Source: Atkinsonella hypoxylon (Eukaryota > Ascomycota > Sordariomycetes > Hypocreales > Clavicipitaceae). From it: a stretch of DNA of 64,000 nt. The notes below the pieces were generated by a model, which ran no database searches, had not been told where the DNA came from, and worked only from the letters and a program-made list of their open reading frames with translations. Within the stretch, counting starts at the first letter, position 1. Every line of letters begins with the position of its first letter. Below are positions 1 through 9,116 of this stretch, one piece after another. The translations under genes and the position numbers were made by a program. The DNA is taken from NCBI GenBank assembly GCA_000729835.1, contig JFHB01000015.1:124001-188000 (forward strand). Reading direction: 5' to 3'.

Positions 1-1
1 G

Positions 2-643
2 CGGCCGATTGATGACGCCAATATTTTCACTATGGCACCGATTGGCCTCAGACCGCGGAGCAGTGGGACAATCACCCTGCAAAGTTCGGACCCCTTTGAC
101 CACCGTAGGTTCAAAATTCTACTTGACTTCTTGTGATGGCTGACCCCTGCTCTCTAACTCTATGACCTACTGACCCTTTTTTTTGAAGCCATTATCGATC
201 CGAGGTATCTCACGGATGAGGAGGATAACGACAAGAAGGTGCTGATAGCAGGTCTACGCCTGACCCTGAAGATCATGCGGAGCCCGGCCTTCCAGAAATA
301 TCTCGAGCCCGTGCCCACGAATGACGACCCGTCATCTTACTGGTGGCCATATTCCTGCAGTGATATTGACGCAATCACTGACGAGCAGTTAGGCCGATAC
401 GTGATAGAAAGGGCCTTCACCTTGTATCATCCAGTTGGAAGCGCGCGAATGGGCCCAGCATCGTCTACCAGCGTTGTTGATCTCGAATGTCGTGTTCATG
501 GGGTGGATGGTCTCCGCGTCATTGATGCCAGTATCTTCCCTGAGCAGATCAGTGGCCACCCAACTGCCCCTGTTGCAGCAATTGCACACCGCGCAGGCCA
601 GCTGATCAGGCAGGAGCGAGCTAGCGTTGCAGATGTGCTATAA
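2..643 (+). CDS. GMC-family oxidoreductase, 3' part (5' end outside window)
   Basis: This is the C-terminal part of a flavin-dependent GMC oxidoreductase (alcohol, glucose or aryl-alcohol oxidase/dehydrogenase superfamily). The exon before the intron runs 2-104 and ends in a Ser-Asp-Pro-Phe-Asp-His stretch. An 84-base intron (105-188, GTAGGT...GAAG) then restores the frame into Pro-Ile-Ile-Asp-Pro-Arg-Tyr-Leu, a typical GMC C-domain join. The second exon (189-643) carries LYHPVGSARMG, which holds the active-site His region, and SGHPTAP, the usual second active-site segment; many family members have Asn where this one has Thr. It ends in TAA at 641-643. The N-terminal FAD-binding part lies outside the window. 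Substrate and localisation cannot be told from this piece. No stop interrupts the visible part, so the gene may be intact. Confidence 0.88.
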
Positions 644-1893
644 TAATAGCACCGCGACCGCGCAAACATTTAAATTTAGATAAGATATGAATAAGTTAGT
701 CTGAATAGGCAACGGATATTCTAGTGAAAAGCTCCGCAGCGGTCTTGTATAATTGATGTATTTGAAGAACCGTTCGCTATTTCTGTCAGCACCAATTGGG
801 TCTGCGACAGCAGCATTATCTCGTGTTAGTTGGCTTCTGGTAGAGTAAAAAGGCTGCCGGGGGCTAAGCTGCACCCTTATTATGCAGTTGTTGGTATCCA
901 AGGAAGGGGGTATACACTAGTGCGTACGAGTGGTATTGCAATATAACTTATTCGACTTGATTAACTTCTGATTGACTTGAAGCTATCTATCCTACCTACT
1001 TGGCTCGTATAAATAGGGGCTGGTGGTGTTGTGGATCACACGTGATGCTCCACTTATCTGCATTATCAGGCCACGGGCCCGGCGGCGCTGGATGTTTTAT
1101 TCTCCTGATTGAAATCCTCGCCAATCTTTCCAAGACCCTTAATTATTATACATTACATCCCAGTTTTGATCAAGATCTTTATTGATATTCAGACCTCTGA
1201 TAAGCGCAAGGTTCATCACGACGCTCTCGCAACCTAGTCGAAAGACACTAAAATTCCTCCACCCAAGGCGTAGTTGCAGCTACCTGCTTAGGTATTCCAG
1301 ATTAAATCCCGATGGTTGGTATATCTACTGCACGGCAATATCGGCATGAGAAAGTTTGCTCCGGCTAATCGGCATTGCTAATATATGCTTTATGTCGGAA
1401 GAATCGGCAGAGCCATGCGTATAAGGTAACTATAGAGAGGCCTACCGTGCATGATCCCAGTTCTTTTCACGTGGCAATTTTATCCTGCAGTCGTAGCTCC
1501 GATGCACGTTATTGTGTCGGTGAAGCTCTATTCTTTACGATCGAATTAGGAAAGGATAATATAGTTCTAGGCCCTGCACACTCTGTACAGTGACAGCGTT
1601 AATTGAGCCGTTACGATGGGCCTTGCGGTTAATCGGCTTGTCTTTATGATTATTGACGGGCCGAGAGTGCGCAATCCGAGACAGAAATGGCCCTGTTGAC
1701 TGCGACTATATATAAGATAGATAACTTTCCTTGATCGATCCTGCAATGTGTACTGCAGTAATATCATAAAAGTTGGTATTTATTGCATTCTATTTAACCG
1801 AAAATATCAAGAAGTTAACGCAGGGCTACATATGTAAGTCTTTCCCGGCGTATATTTGTCCCGCACTAATGCTAAGGAAACGTAGACTTAGCA
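644..1893. other. Intergenic stretch upstream of the small peptide gene
   Basis: I see no convincing gene on either strand; the open frames here are short and resemble nothing known. A TATA-like run (TATATATAA, 1707-1715) lies about 180 bases before the ATG at 1894 and could be the core promoter of the peptide gene. Confidence 0.4.
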
Positions 1894-2055
1894 ATGAAGT
1901 TCTCGCATATTATTACCTTCTTAGGAGCAGCTACAACCGCAGCAGCTTTGGCAATTAATGATGCGACGGCTGATAAATCTGGAACGACTAAGCTTGACGA
2001 ACGCGGGTGCTGTACAGTTAACGGTGTTTTTGGCTGTGGTGGCTTTTGCTATTGA
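1894..2055 (+). CDS. Small secreted cysteine-rich peptide precursor (53 aa)
   Basis: A 53-codon frame, ATG at 1894 and TGA at 2053-2055, has the build of a secreted peptide precursor. Residues 1-20 form a signal peptide: Met-Lys-Phe start, hydrophobic core, Ala-rich end with a likely cut after Ala20. Residues 21-37 are a short polar propeptide ending in Leu-Asp-Glu-Arg. The last 16 residues (38-53) are glycine-rich and hold all four cysteines (39, 40, 48, 52) in a CC-x7-C-x3-C pattern, consistent with two disulfides. Processing after Arg37 would release the 16-residue peptide; a Kex2-type dibasic site is not present, so the protease is uncertain. The Cys layout recalls small disulfide-rich peptides such as conotoxin framework I, but that is only a spacing likeness. 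Its role could be effector, antimicrobial, toxin-like or signalling. I recognise no family. No intron is needed. Confidence 0.62.
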   Translation: MKFSHIITFLGAATTAAALAINDATADKSGTTKLDERGCCTVNGVFGCGGFCY

Positions 2056-2721
2056 ATACACTACGCAAAGAGCGATGGCGACGGCAGGACTCTGGGGCAT
2101 GGCAACAGAAAGGAGCTATATCTTCAGCTTCCCTTTCCCTACTAGCCCTCACAACATAAACTCGCTGCAACGGATTTCAGAACACGCAGCAGCAAGTATC
2201 TTTGCGGAAATTTACTAGTAAAAGTACTTTACTGTCTCTTGTACTAGGTGTTAAGATCCCTGACTAGTAAAGCCCCTAGTTATAGCACTCTCTATGATCT
2301 AGAATCTATTTTAACTAAAGTATCTACTAAGGCGTGGAAATAAGGGCATGATTGCGCTAGGGAAAACCTTTGTTGAACTGTATGAGGGACAACCTTTGCA
2401 GCTAGATGCCGTTAATTGTAAGAGGCTTCCAATGCCTCTCAAGCCTCGTTTCTGGAGGCATTAGAAGGTCCTGTGTGCTGGCGACCTTCATTATTCGCAA
2501 GGAAGTTAAAGTCTCTAAAAGGTCCTCTAAGCTGCTGTTAGGGCAAAGATGCCGCTCGCAGCTGAATGTGTGGTCAGGTGGCTTATAATTCCCCCTTCCC
2601 CTATCGCGGCGCTAACAGCTGTGGGGAAGAGAAAAATTTCACTAGGCAGAGTTGAGGTGAACATAAATGTCCCTCCCATTTATAAGCGAGGCTAGCCAGT
2701 GGAAGCGCTCGCTGGCCATCT
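2056..2721. other. Intergenic, partly AT-rich
   Basis: No supported gene. A patch near 2215-2345 is rich in TAG/CTA words like the RIP-mutated transposon DNA further right, so it may be an old repeat remnant. I could not match it to any family in the window. Confidence 0.3.
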
Positions 2722-3398
2722 GTGCACTGCCATATTTCTGGACCATCCCAAAGTTTGATAAGCATAGCTTGTTTAGCAGGAACAGGAAAAGAAACGTCGG
2801 GCAAGAGGTCTGCGCGAATAGACCGTTCCTTTCAGGTCTTTATCAGTGGAGTTTCCGCGATCAAAGCAGCACCCCACAAGAGGAGAAATACTGGCTGTTT
2901 GGGGGGGAGGGGGGAGAGGTATCTTATAGGACGACCCGAGAGTCTGAAAAAGCAGGACAAGAGCTTCCTACAGTTGGTGGAAGTGGACAGCAATTGAACA
3001 CATACCATTGACTTTGGATATTCCGTATCATCTTTGGAAATCCCACGAATCATAGAAGAGGGATATGCCGCCTGCCGACAGCTGTTTGCGCAAGGGGACC
3101 AGAGGGTATTGCGACACTACGAAGCTGCTCATGATTATCTGAAGTATGTCCTTGGCGATCCACTATGCGATATTCTTCTCCTGATCGTTCTGACATTGTC
3201 GACTGTCACTCCGCACCTGCCGGAAGGAGGGACCGAATTCAAGGCTGGGCAGAGGAGGAATCCAAAGAACTTTGCCGTTTCACTTCCGACGCGGATGCTG
3301 TGGTTTCTATGCCAAAATGGTTTCCGTGGCACACAGACGAAGAAGACATTCTTCAAGTACCAGAGATGGCCAAGAAAATAGGTTGGCATATGCGATGA
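2722..3398 (+). pseudogene. Unrecognised gene relic with in-frame TGA and apparent frame shift
   Basis: One forward frame stays open from about 2722, meets a TGA at 2995-2997 and continues open to 3381. The stretch after the TGA looks like real protein: an amphipathic helix-rich segment with Glu-Glu-Gly-Tyr-Ala-Ala-Cys, followed by Tyr-Leu-Lys-Tyr-Val-Leu-Gly-Asp-Pro. From about 3165 a second frame, ending at 3396-3398, reads as more plausible polar protein than the first frame does, which suggests a small indel. The TGA would fit a CGA-to-TGA change. No start codon can be assigned (the first open codon is GTG), and I recognise no domain. It could be a decayed gene, or exons of a real gene whose introns I failed to place. 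Confidence 0.3.
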
Positions 3399-4267
3399 AG
3401 CATTTTTAAAAGCACCAACTAACAGTGAAAAGAACAGAAAGGGGTATTGAATCGAACGATGTGCAAGCTCGGATGGGTCATCAATCAGCGTCGTCGGGAA
3501 AACCCGCGATTTGAAGACTTGAAATTTCCTTCAGAGAAGCTCTTGCTGTACTGAGAGACTCTGGTGGAAGAAATGCAGAACCCAACGGCCTTTATCCTCG
3601 GAATAATTGATAGCAATGATGAAATTGGGTAGAGCGATGTTTGGAAATAATCCATCCATCGGGATCATGAACCTCAAAGCACCAATATGTATGTTTTCAG
3701 CAATTCTTCAGATAGAAATCGTTGATATAACCAAGGGTTGCTTATAGTCCTTCGACTCGGTCCTATGACCAAGATCACTGTGCACTACGGAGTACGGAGT
3801 AGTAACGGGGGAATTCATTTATAATATCGATGGATTCGAATCTAACTAACTAGCTAGCGAAAGGAGGCCCGATGCAAGTGGGGGACTGGTGTGCGATTGC
3901 GACCAATCAGCGGTTGCAATCCACACACGTGCGATGGAGTCGCGATTTGTATAGTGTATAGCTACATAATTAATTTCGATAAGGCCTTCATAGCGTTCTC
4001 AAGCGTGCCGGGTGACAATCTTTTGTTCGCCCCGCCGTCGAACACATTGGCTGCAGTCCAGTAAATGGCGATGTTATTTTGCATTCCGAAACGGCTGATG
4101 CACCAGTAAGCGCACAATGTCAAGGGCACCGAGCCAACACGGGATGTAGGCACAATAAAAGGCTGCGGATGGCACTCAATGAAAAATGGAAGGGATATCT
4201 GCAATTTCTGCTACCTTCTCGCGTTCATACTCATCGAGATTACACGGAAACCAGACGGTTCAGCATC
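3399..4267. other. Intergenic stretch
   Basis: No supported gene. A short direct repeat ACGGAGTACGGAGTA lies at about 3787-3801; this kind of TACTCCGTA word is scattered widely in ascomycete genomes. Nothing else stands out. Confidence 0.35.
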
Positions 4268-4571
4268 ATGTGTACATATACCACGGCGGTGGCTATCCAC
4301 GTTGACTGCCGGAGGAACCCTCAACACAGAGTAGAGAAGCTCCTGTTCAAGAGGTGCAAAGACCGGCCGAAACCCGGACCTCGCTGCGATAACCCAATTT
4401 TTGATCCATCTCTACCCCAAATATTATCTTCCCAACGCGGAGGCGCTTGCAAAATCTGTCGAGATTCAGGAGCATCTGTTGGAACGACGATTTACGAATA
4501 TGTGAGTTTACGATTTAAAATTCTGTTGGAGGCTTGGTCTGACGCTTGAATAGCATGATTTGAATACTTAG
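4268..4571 (+). CDS. Small cysteine-rich protein (83 aa, two exons)
   Basis: I read exon 1 as 4268-4501 and exon 2 as 4554-4571, joined across a 52-base intron (4502-4553). The intron has a GTGAGT donor, a CTGAC-type branch sequence and a TAG acceptor; splicing turns the tail into a short His-Asp-Leu-Asn-Thr end. The frame is open upstream to 4079, but Met-Cys-Thr-Tyr at 4268 is preferred because small fungal proteins starting this way, with cysteine and histidine pairs, are common. Visible Cys/His pattern: Cys2, CRRNPQHR, KRC, RCDNP, and a C-terminal CKIC, as in a small metal-binding fold. Such proteins are of unknown function, and zinc binding here is inference. If the intron is not used, the frame simply runs on to a stop at 4547-4549. 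Confidence 0.5.
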
Positions 4572-4781
4572 CGATAAGTAGTAGCACTGAGAGCCGCCAG
4601 TGGGCCAGCGGGGCGAGGATCGTGGTGGATTATGGACTGTCCTCAGTGGGGCTTGCAATATTAGTCAGCGCTTTGTCGTAGCGAGTTCAACGACTCTTTG
4701 TTTCTGCCTCCCTAAATCAAATTCGCTTCACAAGAGACAATCAGAAGACGCAAGAATTCGACATCAAAATTCGTGTTCCAA

Positions 4782-5663
4782 ATGCCACATTCAAACAGTG
4801 CTTGTAATCTTATCAACTATGATAGCCTGACATTGATCGGCTATGGGGGGTCAGCAGTCGTGTATGGCATTAACGAGTTAACTGTCCTGAAGGAATATTT
4901 CGACGAAACGGACGAAGGAATCATAATTGAACGTAATGCATTAGGTCGTCTTAGCTCACACTGCAACATTGTGCAGTGCCTCGGCAAACCTAACGAAAGA
5001 TCTATTATCCTCGAGCGCGGCCAACCTCTCTTAACGAATATAACCGAGGCCGATCTCAATCAAAAACTGCAATGGATAGAAGATGCTGCGGAAGGTCTAC
5101 GATATATACACCACAATGGAATAATTCACGCTGACTTTGGCTGCTCAAATATGGTATTAATAAAAAATCGCGTGAAAATCATCGATTTTGGCGGTTGTAG
5201 TATTGACGGCAGCGAAGCACTTGCGGGCTACAAGTGGTACAACTGCCGGGTGAAGACACCTCCTAACTTGGAGACTGACATCTTTGCCTTTGGCTGCGCT
5301 ATATTTGAGATTTTAACCGGCAAACCTCCGTACTACGAATTCGAAACCCACCTAGATCGAGAAAACATTGTGCGAAACTTATATACTGAAGGACGCTTTC
5401 CTGAAGTAAATGACTTACCACTACGCGAGATAATGTTGGGATGCTGGCATGGCACCTTTCACTCAATGGACGACGTTGCGCGATTGCTCAATGCAGCATG
5501 CTTGTTGCAAGACGATATTGGCAACAGGGCATCAGTTATTGCACATTTAATCAATCAGCTGAGGACTTACTTCCGATCGATTAGCGTCTGGGTGACGAGA
5601 CAGATTCAGTGGCAGACGAGCCATAGGAACGAACGGGTAACAAAGTCACGGACAGACACATAA
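4782..5663 (+). CDS. Small fungal protein kinase (293 aa)
   Basis: A single-exon protein kinase-like gene. The ATG at 4782 is used; the frame is open to a GTG at 4773, which is not a fungal start. Motifs in order: glycine-rich loop GYGGSAVVYG (20-29), ATP-anchoring Lys37 in VLKEY, helix-C Glu50, hinge around ILERG, catalytic loop HADFGCSN (His116, Asp118, Asn123) with Ala in place of the usual Arg of HRD, DFG at 135-137, and DIFAFG (165-171) in subdomain IX. A clear APE motif is not visible, as in many lineage-specific fungal kinases. The core residues for phosphotransfer are all present, so it may be active. It is the whole protein: there is almost no extra domain, only a basic tail of about 50 residues. 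The target is unknown. It points toward the minus-strand kinase pseudogene, with about 1.1 kb and an LTR remnant between them. Confidence 0.85.
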   Translation: MPHSNSACNLINYDSLTLIGYGGSAVVYGINELTVLKEYFDETDEGIIIERNALGRLSSHCNIVQCLGKPNERSIILERGQPLLTNITEADLNQKLQWIEDAAEGLRYIHHNGIIHADFGCSNMVLIKNRVKIIDFGGCSIDGSEALAGYKWYNCRVKTPPNLETDIFAFGCAIFEILTGKPPYYEFETHLDRENIVRNLYTEGRFPEVNDLPLREIMLGCWHGTFHSMDDVARLLNAACLLQDDIGNRASVIAHLINQLRTYFRSISVWVTRQIQWQTSHRNERVTKSRTDT

Positions 5664-5975
5664 CACGACATCAGCAATCATACGTTTCGCCTAGCATCTG
5701 GCGCGTTGCAGCACACGGGGAAGCACGTTGTACGCAAGGCCCGGTGGGTGGAGGGTATAAAGATTGCTATGCAGTCCGCCGGCATCGATTGGACTCCAGG
5801 AAGGCACCGACAGAGGTTGATATATGAGCAAATTATTCGGCTGGTTGGTATGGCAGCAAGATATTTAGGATATATCTTCGCGTTGATTCTTGAGTTGTTT
5901 GATACGTTAGTTTAGTATGTCTTCCAAAAGCTCTGCATGGTTACGAGTCCCATCGCGCAGGCTCTTAGGAGGGAG
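5664..5975. other. Spacer 3' of the kinase gene
   Basis: It holds a 48-codon frame from ATG 5769 to TAG at about 5915, whose end is hydrophobic (a possible membrane segment). There is no further support that it is a gene. The last bases before 5976 (AGGAGGGAG) look like a polypurine tract next to an LTR start. Confidence 0.3.
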
Positions 5976-6351
5976 TGTTAACAACATTTCAACTTTAAAC
6001 TAAGATAGGTGCTATAATTAAAGAAAAGATTAGGGTTAGCACTATTTAAGAGAGCAGCTTTAATTTGCAGAGAAATAAGCAGTAACACCATTGCTAACTA
6101 GGGACCCTTTTAGGAAGTTTCTCTAGTTTCGCCTGTATTGTAGCTTATTAGGGCAGAGTAAAGTGAGAGAGAATCCTAACATTAAATCGGCGTAGGAGCT
6201 AGTTTTAGGCCTACTTATAGTAGGGCTTTAGGGAAACCTAGAGTTAGTACGGCTCTATTGCTCAGCAATAGTAGTAGGTTGTACTAATAGGTCAGCCAAG
6301 GTTAGCATAGCGCTGAGGAGCTGCTAACGTTATTATATTACCCACATAACA
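5976..6351 (+). repeat. Probable degenerate LTR (376 bp) with flanking polypurine tract
   Basis: The segment starts TGTTAAC and ends ATAACA, is directly preceded by AGGAGGGAG (like the purine tract before the copia 3' LTRs further right), and is AT-rich with many TAG words. No target duplication is seen, so it would be the 3' end of a largely deleted element. It is not the same sequence as any other LTR in this window. Confidence 0.35.
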
Positions 6352-6777
6352 ACCGTAGATATCCGAAATTATCCACGCAAAGTTACCTGGTTAGGGTTAG
6401 AGTATGCAACATTACACCTTACAATAGCTTATTAAGACGGTCTCCGCCCTACTCAATTGCGTACACGCTCATGACACTAAGCAGAAGGGAAGTCTTACAG
6501 ATTTTGGGAAAGACTTAATATTAGCAGGTTTTAATGCAGAGAGAGGGGGGAAGAGACCGTAGAATGCAATAAGGGTCTAGACACTTTTCTAGGGGATACT
6601 TTAGAAGGAGCTGTGGGAAAGAAAGAGAGAATGAAGGAGATTGGCAAGGCTTGTGGCGTTGAAGAGCCTTTTGACCGACTTTCTCCCTGGGCTAAGCTTT
6701 TTCATGTTCAGGACAACCTGAGCCCTTTGACCTTAAAGTATGCCAATAGCTGATTGTTCTGAATGAAGGGTAACCAA
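6352..6777. other. Intergenic, repeat-like
   Basis: No gene recognised. It lies between the LTR remnant and the 3' end of the broken kinase gene. Two isolated TTAGGGTTAG words (6030-6039 and 6391-6400) occur in or near it but do not form a telomeric array. Confidence 0.3.
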
Positions 6778-8781
6778 CTATTGTAAGAACTTATCGATAG
6801 GGCTTCTATCAATCTCAAAATAATCGCACACCAAGCCAGCATCTTCATATGGTAGATAAGATCCTGCAATTAATGCAATGTCACGTACAATTTTTTTTCG
6901 AGACGCGAGCTTTTTCACTTTTGGATTCTGCAATTTACCCCTATGATGCCTAAATGCTTTAAGAATTTGAGTCACATTAACAGTGCCCTTCTCGGCATCA
7001 TAGGCAATCCACGTGTTTCCCCAAAGGAAAAAGTCGTACTTGTGATAACAGGGCTTTTTGGGTACTAGTAGGGTTGGGGAGAAGGGGAACTCAATCGGGA
7101 GTGGAGAGACTTCGTAACTGGGAAAGCAAGAGTCCAGATTGACTGGGTTCCAAGTTGGAATTCTGGAGTTAGCCCACTGCAGAGGGCTAGCGTAGCCGGC
7201 CGTTCTAGAACCGGGACCCAGTAACGCCTCTTCAACGGGATTCTAAATCGCTGTGTTAAGGGAGTTCCAGATCGCTGTATTAGGAGTAGGTATGTCCTCA
7301 TCAATAAGTCTCGTTGCCTGCCCACAGCTCTCTGCCACAACTGGTTTAGTCTCAAATTCAAAAGGTCGAAGCTGCAATTGGGCCGTTCCATACGAACGGC
7401 AACTTTCCCTGACAAAACGGAGGTTGAGACAGCGCCGTGCCGAGGCCCTTTCCTTGGGATCTATTTGTAATAGGTGATTAAGGAAACCCATTACATCCTG
7501 CGAAGCTGTGGCCTTCCGCGATAAAACCTCTTGCGTCCAGGTATCCCGGTCGTACTTAAGAAGCGCGGTCTAGAGTTCGAGGACAATAATGCCTACGGAC
7601 TATACATCGATCTTTTTTGTGTACGGAGACGTCCATACTTCCGGTGCTGTGTATAAGCAAGTCCCGCAGATGGTGTTGTGCATGTCAGCTACCTTAGAGG
7701 AGATGCCAAAGTCTGCTATTTTAATGTGCATTAGTTCACGAGTCGCAACCAGAATATTTCCAGGCTTTAGGTCTCGGTGAATAACGCCTTTTGCATGGAG
7801 GTACGTGAGCCCGTTAAGGGTTTGGTAAATAATAGTGCGGCCCTCCCGGTCGTTGAATTTGCATACCTTGCTCTGATTGAGGACACTGCCAGAGGCAGCA
7901 TACTCCATGACAAGCAAGTGCTCCTCGGGGCTGGCGCTGAACTCATAGAATTTAATGATGTGGTCCTACAAAGAAAGTCAGTCGGTGAAATAAAGAACAA
8001 GTCATCCACATGCATGCTGTAACGAGCAGAGTATTGAACTCTCCTTCTACGAATTCCCAACGCGGCTGTTGCTCGCAAAGCGTTTAACAGCAACAAGATC
8101 GCCGCTCAACTTATAAAAGGCTTCGTATACAATGGCAGAGGTTCCTTGCCTAAGTGCGCGGCCCAAACGATATAGATACAAGCTGGAAGTCTTCGAAACA
8201 CTAGTCGAGGCAGAAGACATCAAACGCATCTGGCTTAGATTCGGAGGGGTCGAGCCAAGCTTCGCAAGGAATCTGGCATATTCGCCGTTATCGTCATCCC
8301 TGCTCACATATATGCCTATCTGCAGACAGGAAAGGCTTATAGACATGGCATCTGAATGCGTGATAACTCCCTGAGCCTTGAGACAAATTGGTTCTATATT
8401 AAAATTGACCTTGTTTCCTTTCTGGGAAAGGTTCTTAAGGACAATAGCGCCAGTGTCTGTCCGAAAGGTGACGGCAAATTGCTTGTCACTAATGCTGGTG
8501 CTGCGGTTAATATGTAGCAACACGTCGCACTTATCCGTGTCGACTCCGAATACGAATCCCGCATTCGGGTTCTTTGGCATGTAGTCTGTCGTGAAGCGAA
8601 GGATATTGGAAGGCAGGGCCGGCTGTGGAGCAGGCGTGCCGCTCTCACTGTACTCTGAGGGACTGCCAACTGCGAGGACGTCTTCGACATAATCCACATT
8701 GTTCGTCGAGAGAAACATACTGTTGTGTGAGTAGAGAATAATGTGATTCTCAGTTAATACAGTGAAAAGAGTCCAAGTCAT
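6778..8781 (-). pseudogene. FHA - protein kinase - KilA-N/APSES-like protein, broken by four TAG codons
   Basis: One minus-strand frame, ATG at 8781 and TAG at 6780-6778, is continuous apart from one 48-base intron (8013-7966, GCATGT...TTGTAG) and four internal TAG codons (8049-8047, 7602-7600, 7572-7570, 7245-7243). Unspliced and unbroken it would be 651 residues. Parts: FHA-like domain (about 75-125); kinase domain from about 204, with its Gly loop, Lys233 (VAVKRF), helix C just before the splice, HRDLKPGN (319-326), DFG (341-343) and APE (363-365); then a linker and a C-terminal segment (about 568-650) resembling KilA-N/APSES DNA-binding domains (VNVTQILKA, then GSYLPYEDA). The FHA-kinase order recalls Chk2/Rad53-type checkpoint kinases, but the linker and C-terminus do not. 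Two of the TAGs sit where kinases often carry Trp (DV-x-SVG and LEL-x). All four fit TGG or CAG changed by CpA-to-TpA, the RIP signature. It is probably a dead gene. The GC-AG intron is inferred from frame and motif continuity. Confidence 0.75.
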
Positions 8782-9116
8782 GGTGATCGATTTGGGCGAA
8801 GAACCTGATCAAAAGCGGCTTGCATTACTTCCATTTTTTCAATAGTTGGTGCACGGGACGCGGGCGGTATATATCAGAGCAAGCAGACTAACTTCTACGC
8901 GCCTTGCTGATACAAGAATTGACAAACAGGAGCCAATTAACTAAGTTGGTGTGCCGCCTAGAAACAACTACTGGGGGTGTTAAATGAAGCACATAACGAT
9001 GGGTAGCAGAAGGCGTGACTAATCAGCGTCGGCGTAGCCACCCCCCGCTCCTCTCAACAACTTCCTGTCTCCGGCTGTAACCACGAGATCCCATCTCGAC
9101 CCTCACCGTTACTGCC
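8782..9116. promoter_or_regulatory. Shared divergent promoter region
   Basis: A 335-base spacer lies between the start of the minus-strand FHA-kinase gene (8781) and the start of the plus-strand basic protein gene (9117). It should hold both promoters. I see no specific factor site that I would name with confidence. Confidence 0.4.

Noticed and set aside
2667..3011. 114-residue frame overlapping the relic at 2722-3398
   Set aside because: Composition is not protein-like in its second half and the other frame continues better past the TGA.
5769..5915. 48-codon frame with hydrophobic end after the kinase
   Set aside because: No homology, no signal peptide at its start, and it lies next to a repeat; kept only as a remark in the spacer entry.
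6030..6400. TTAGGGTTAG words (6030-6039 and 6391-6400) as telomeric repeats
   Set aside because: Only two short isolated copies, less than two units each, inside repeat-like DNA; no array, so chance or decay is enough to explain them.
8047..8049. UAG read as a sense codon or programmed readthrough in the kinase gene
   Set aside because: Neighbouring genes end normally and have no internal TAG; four RIP-type changes next to repeats are the simpler reading.
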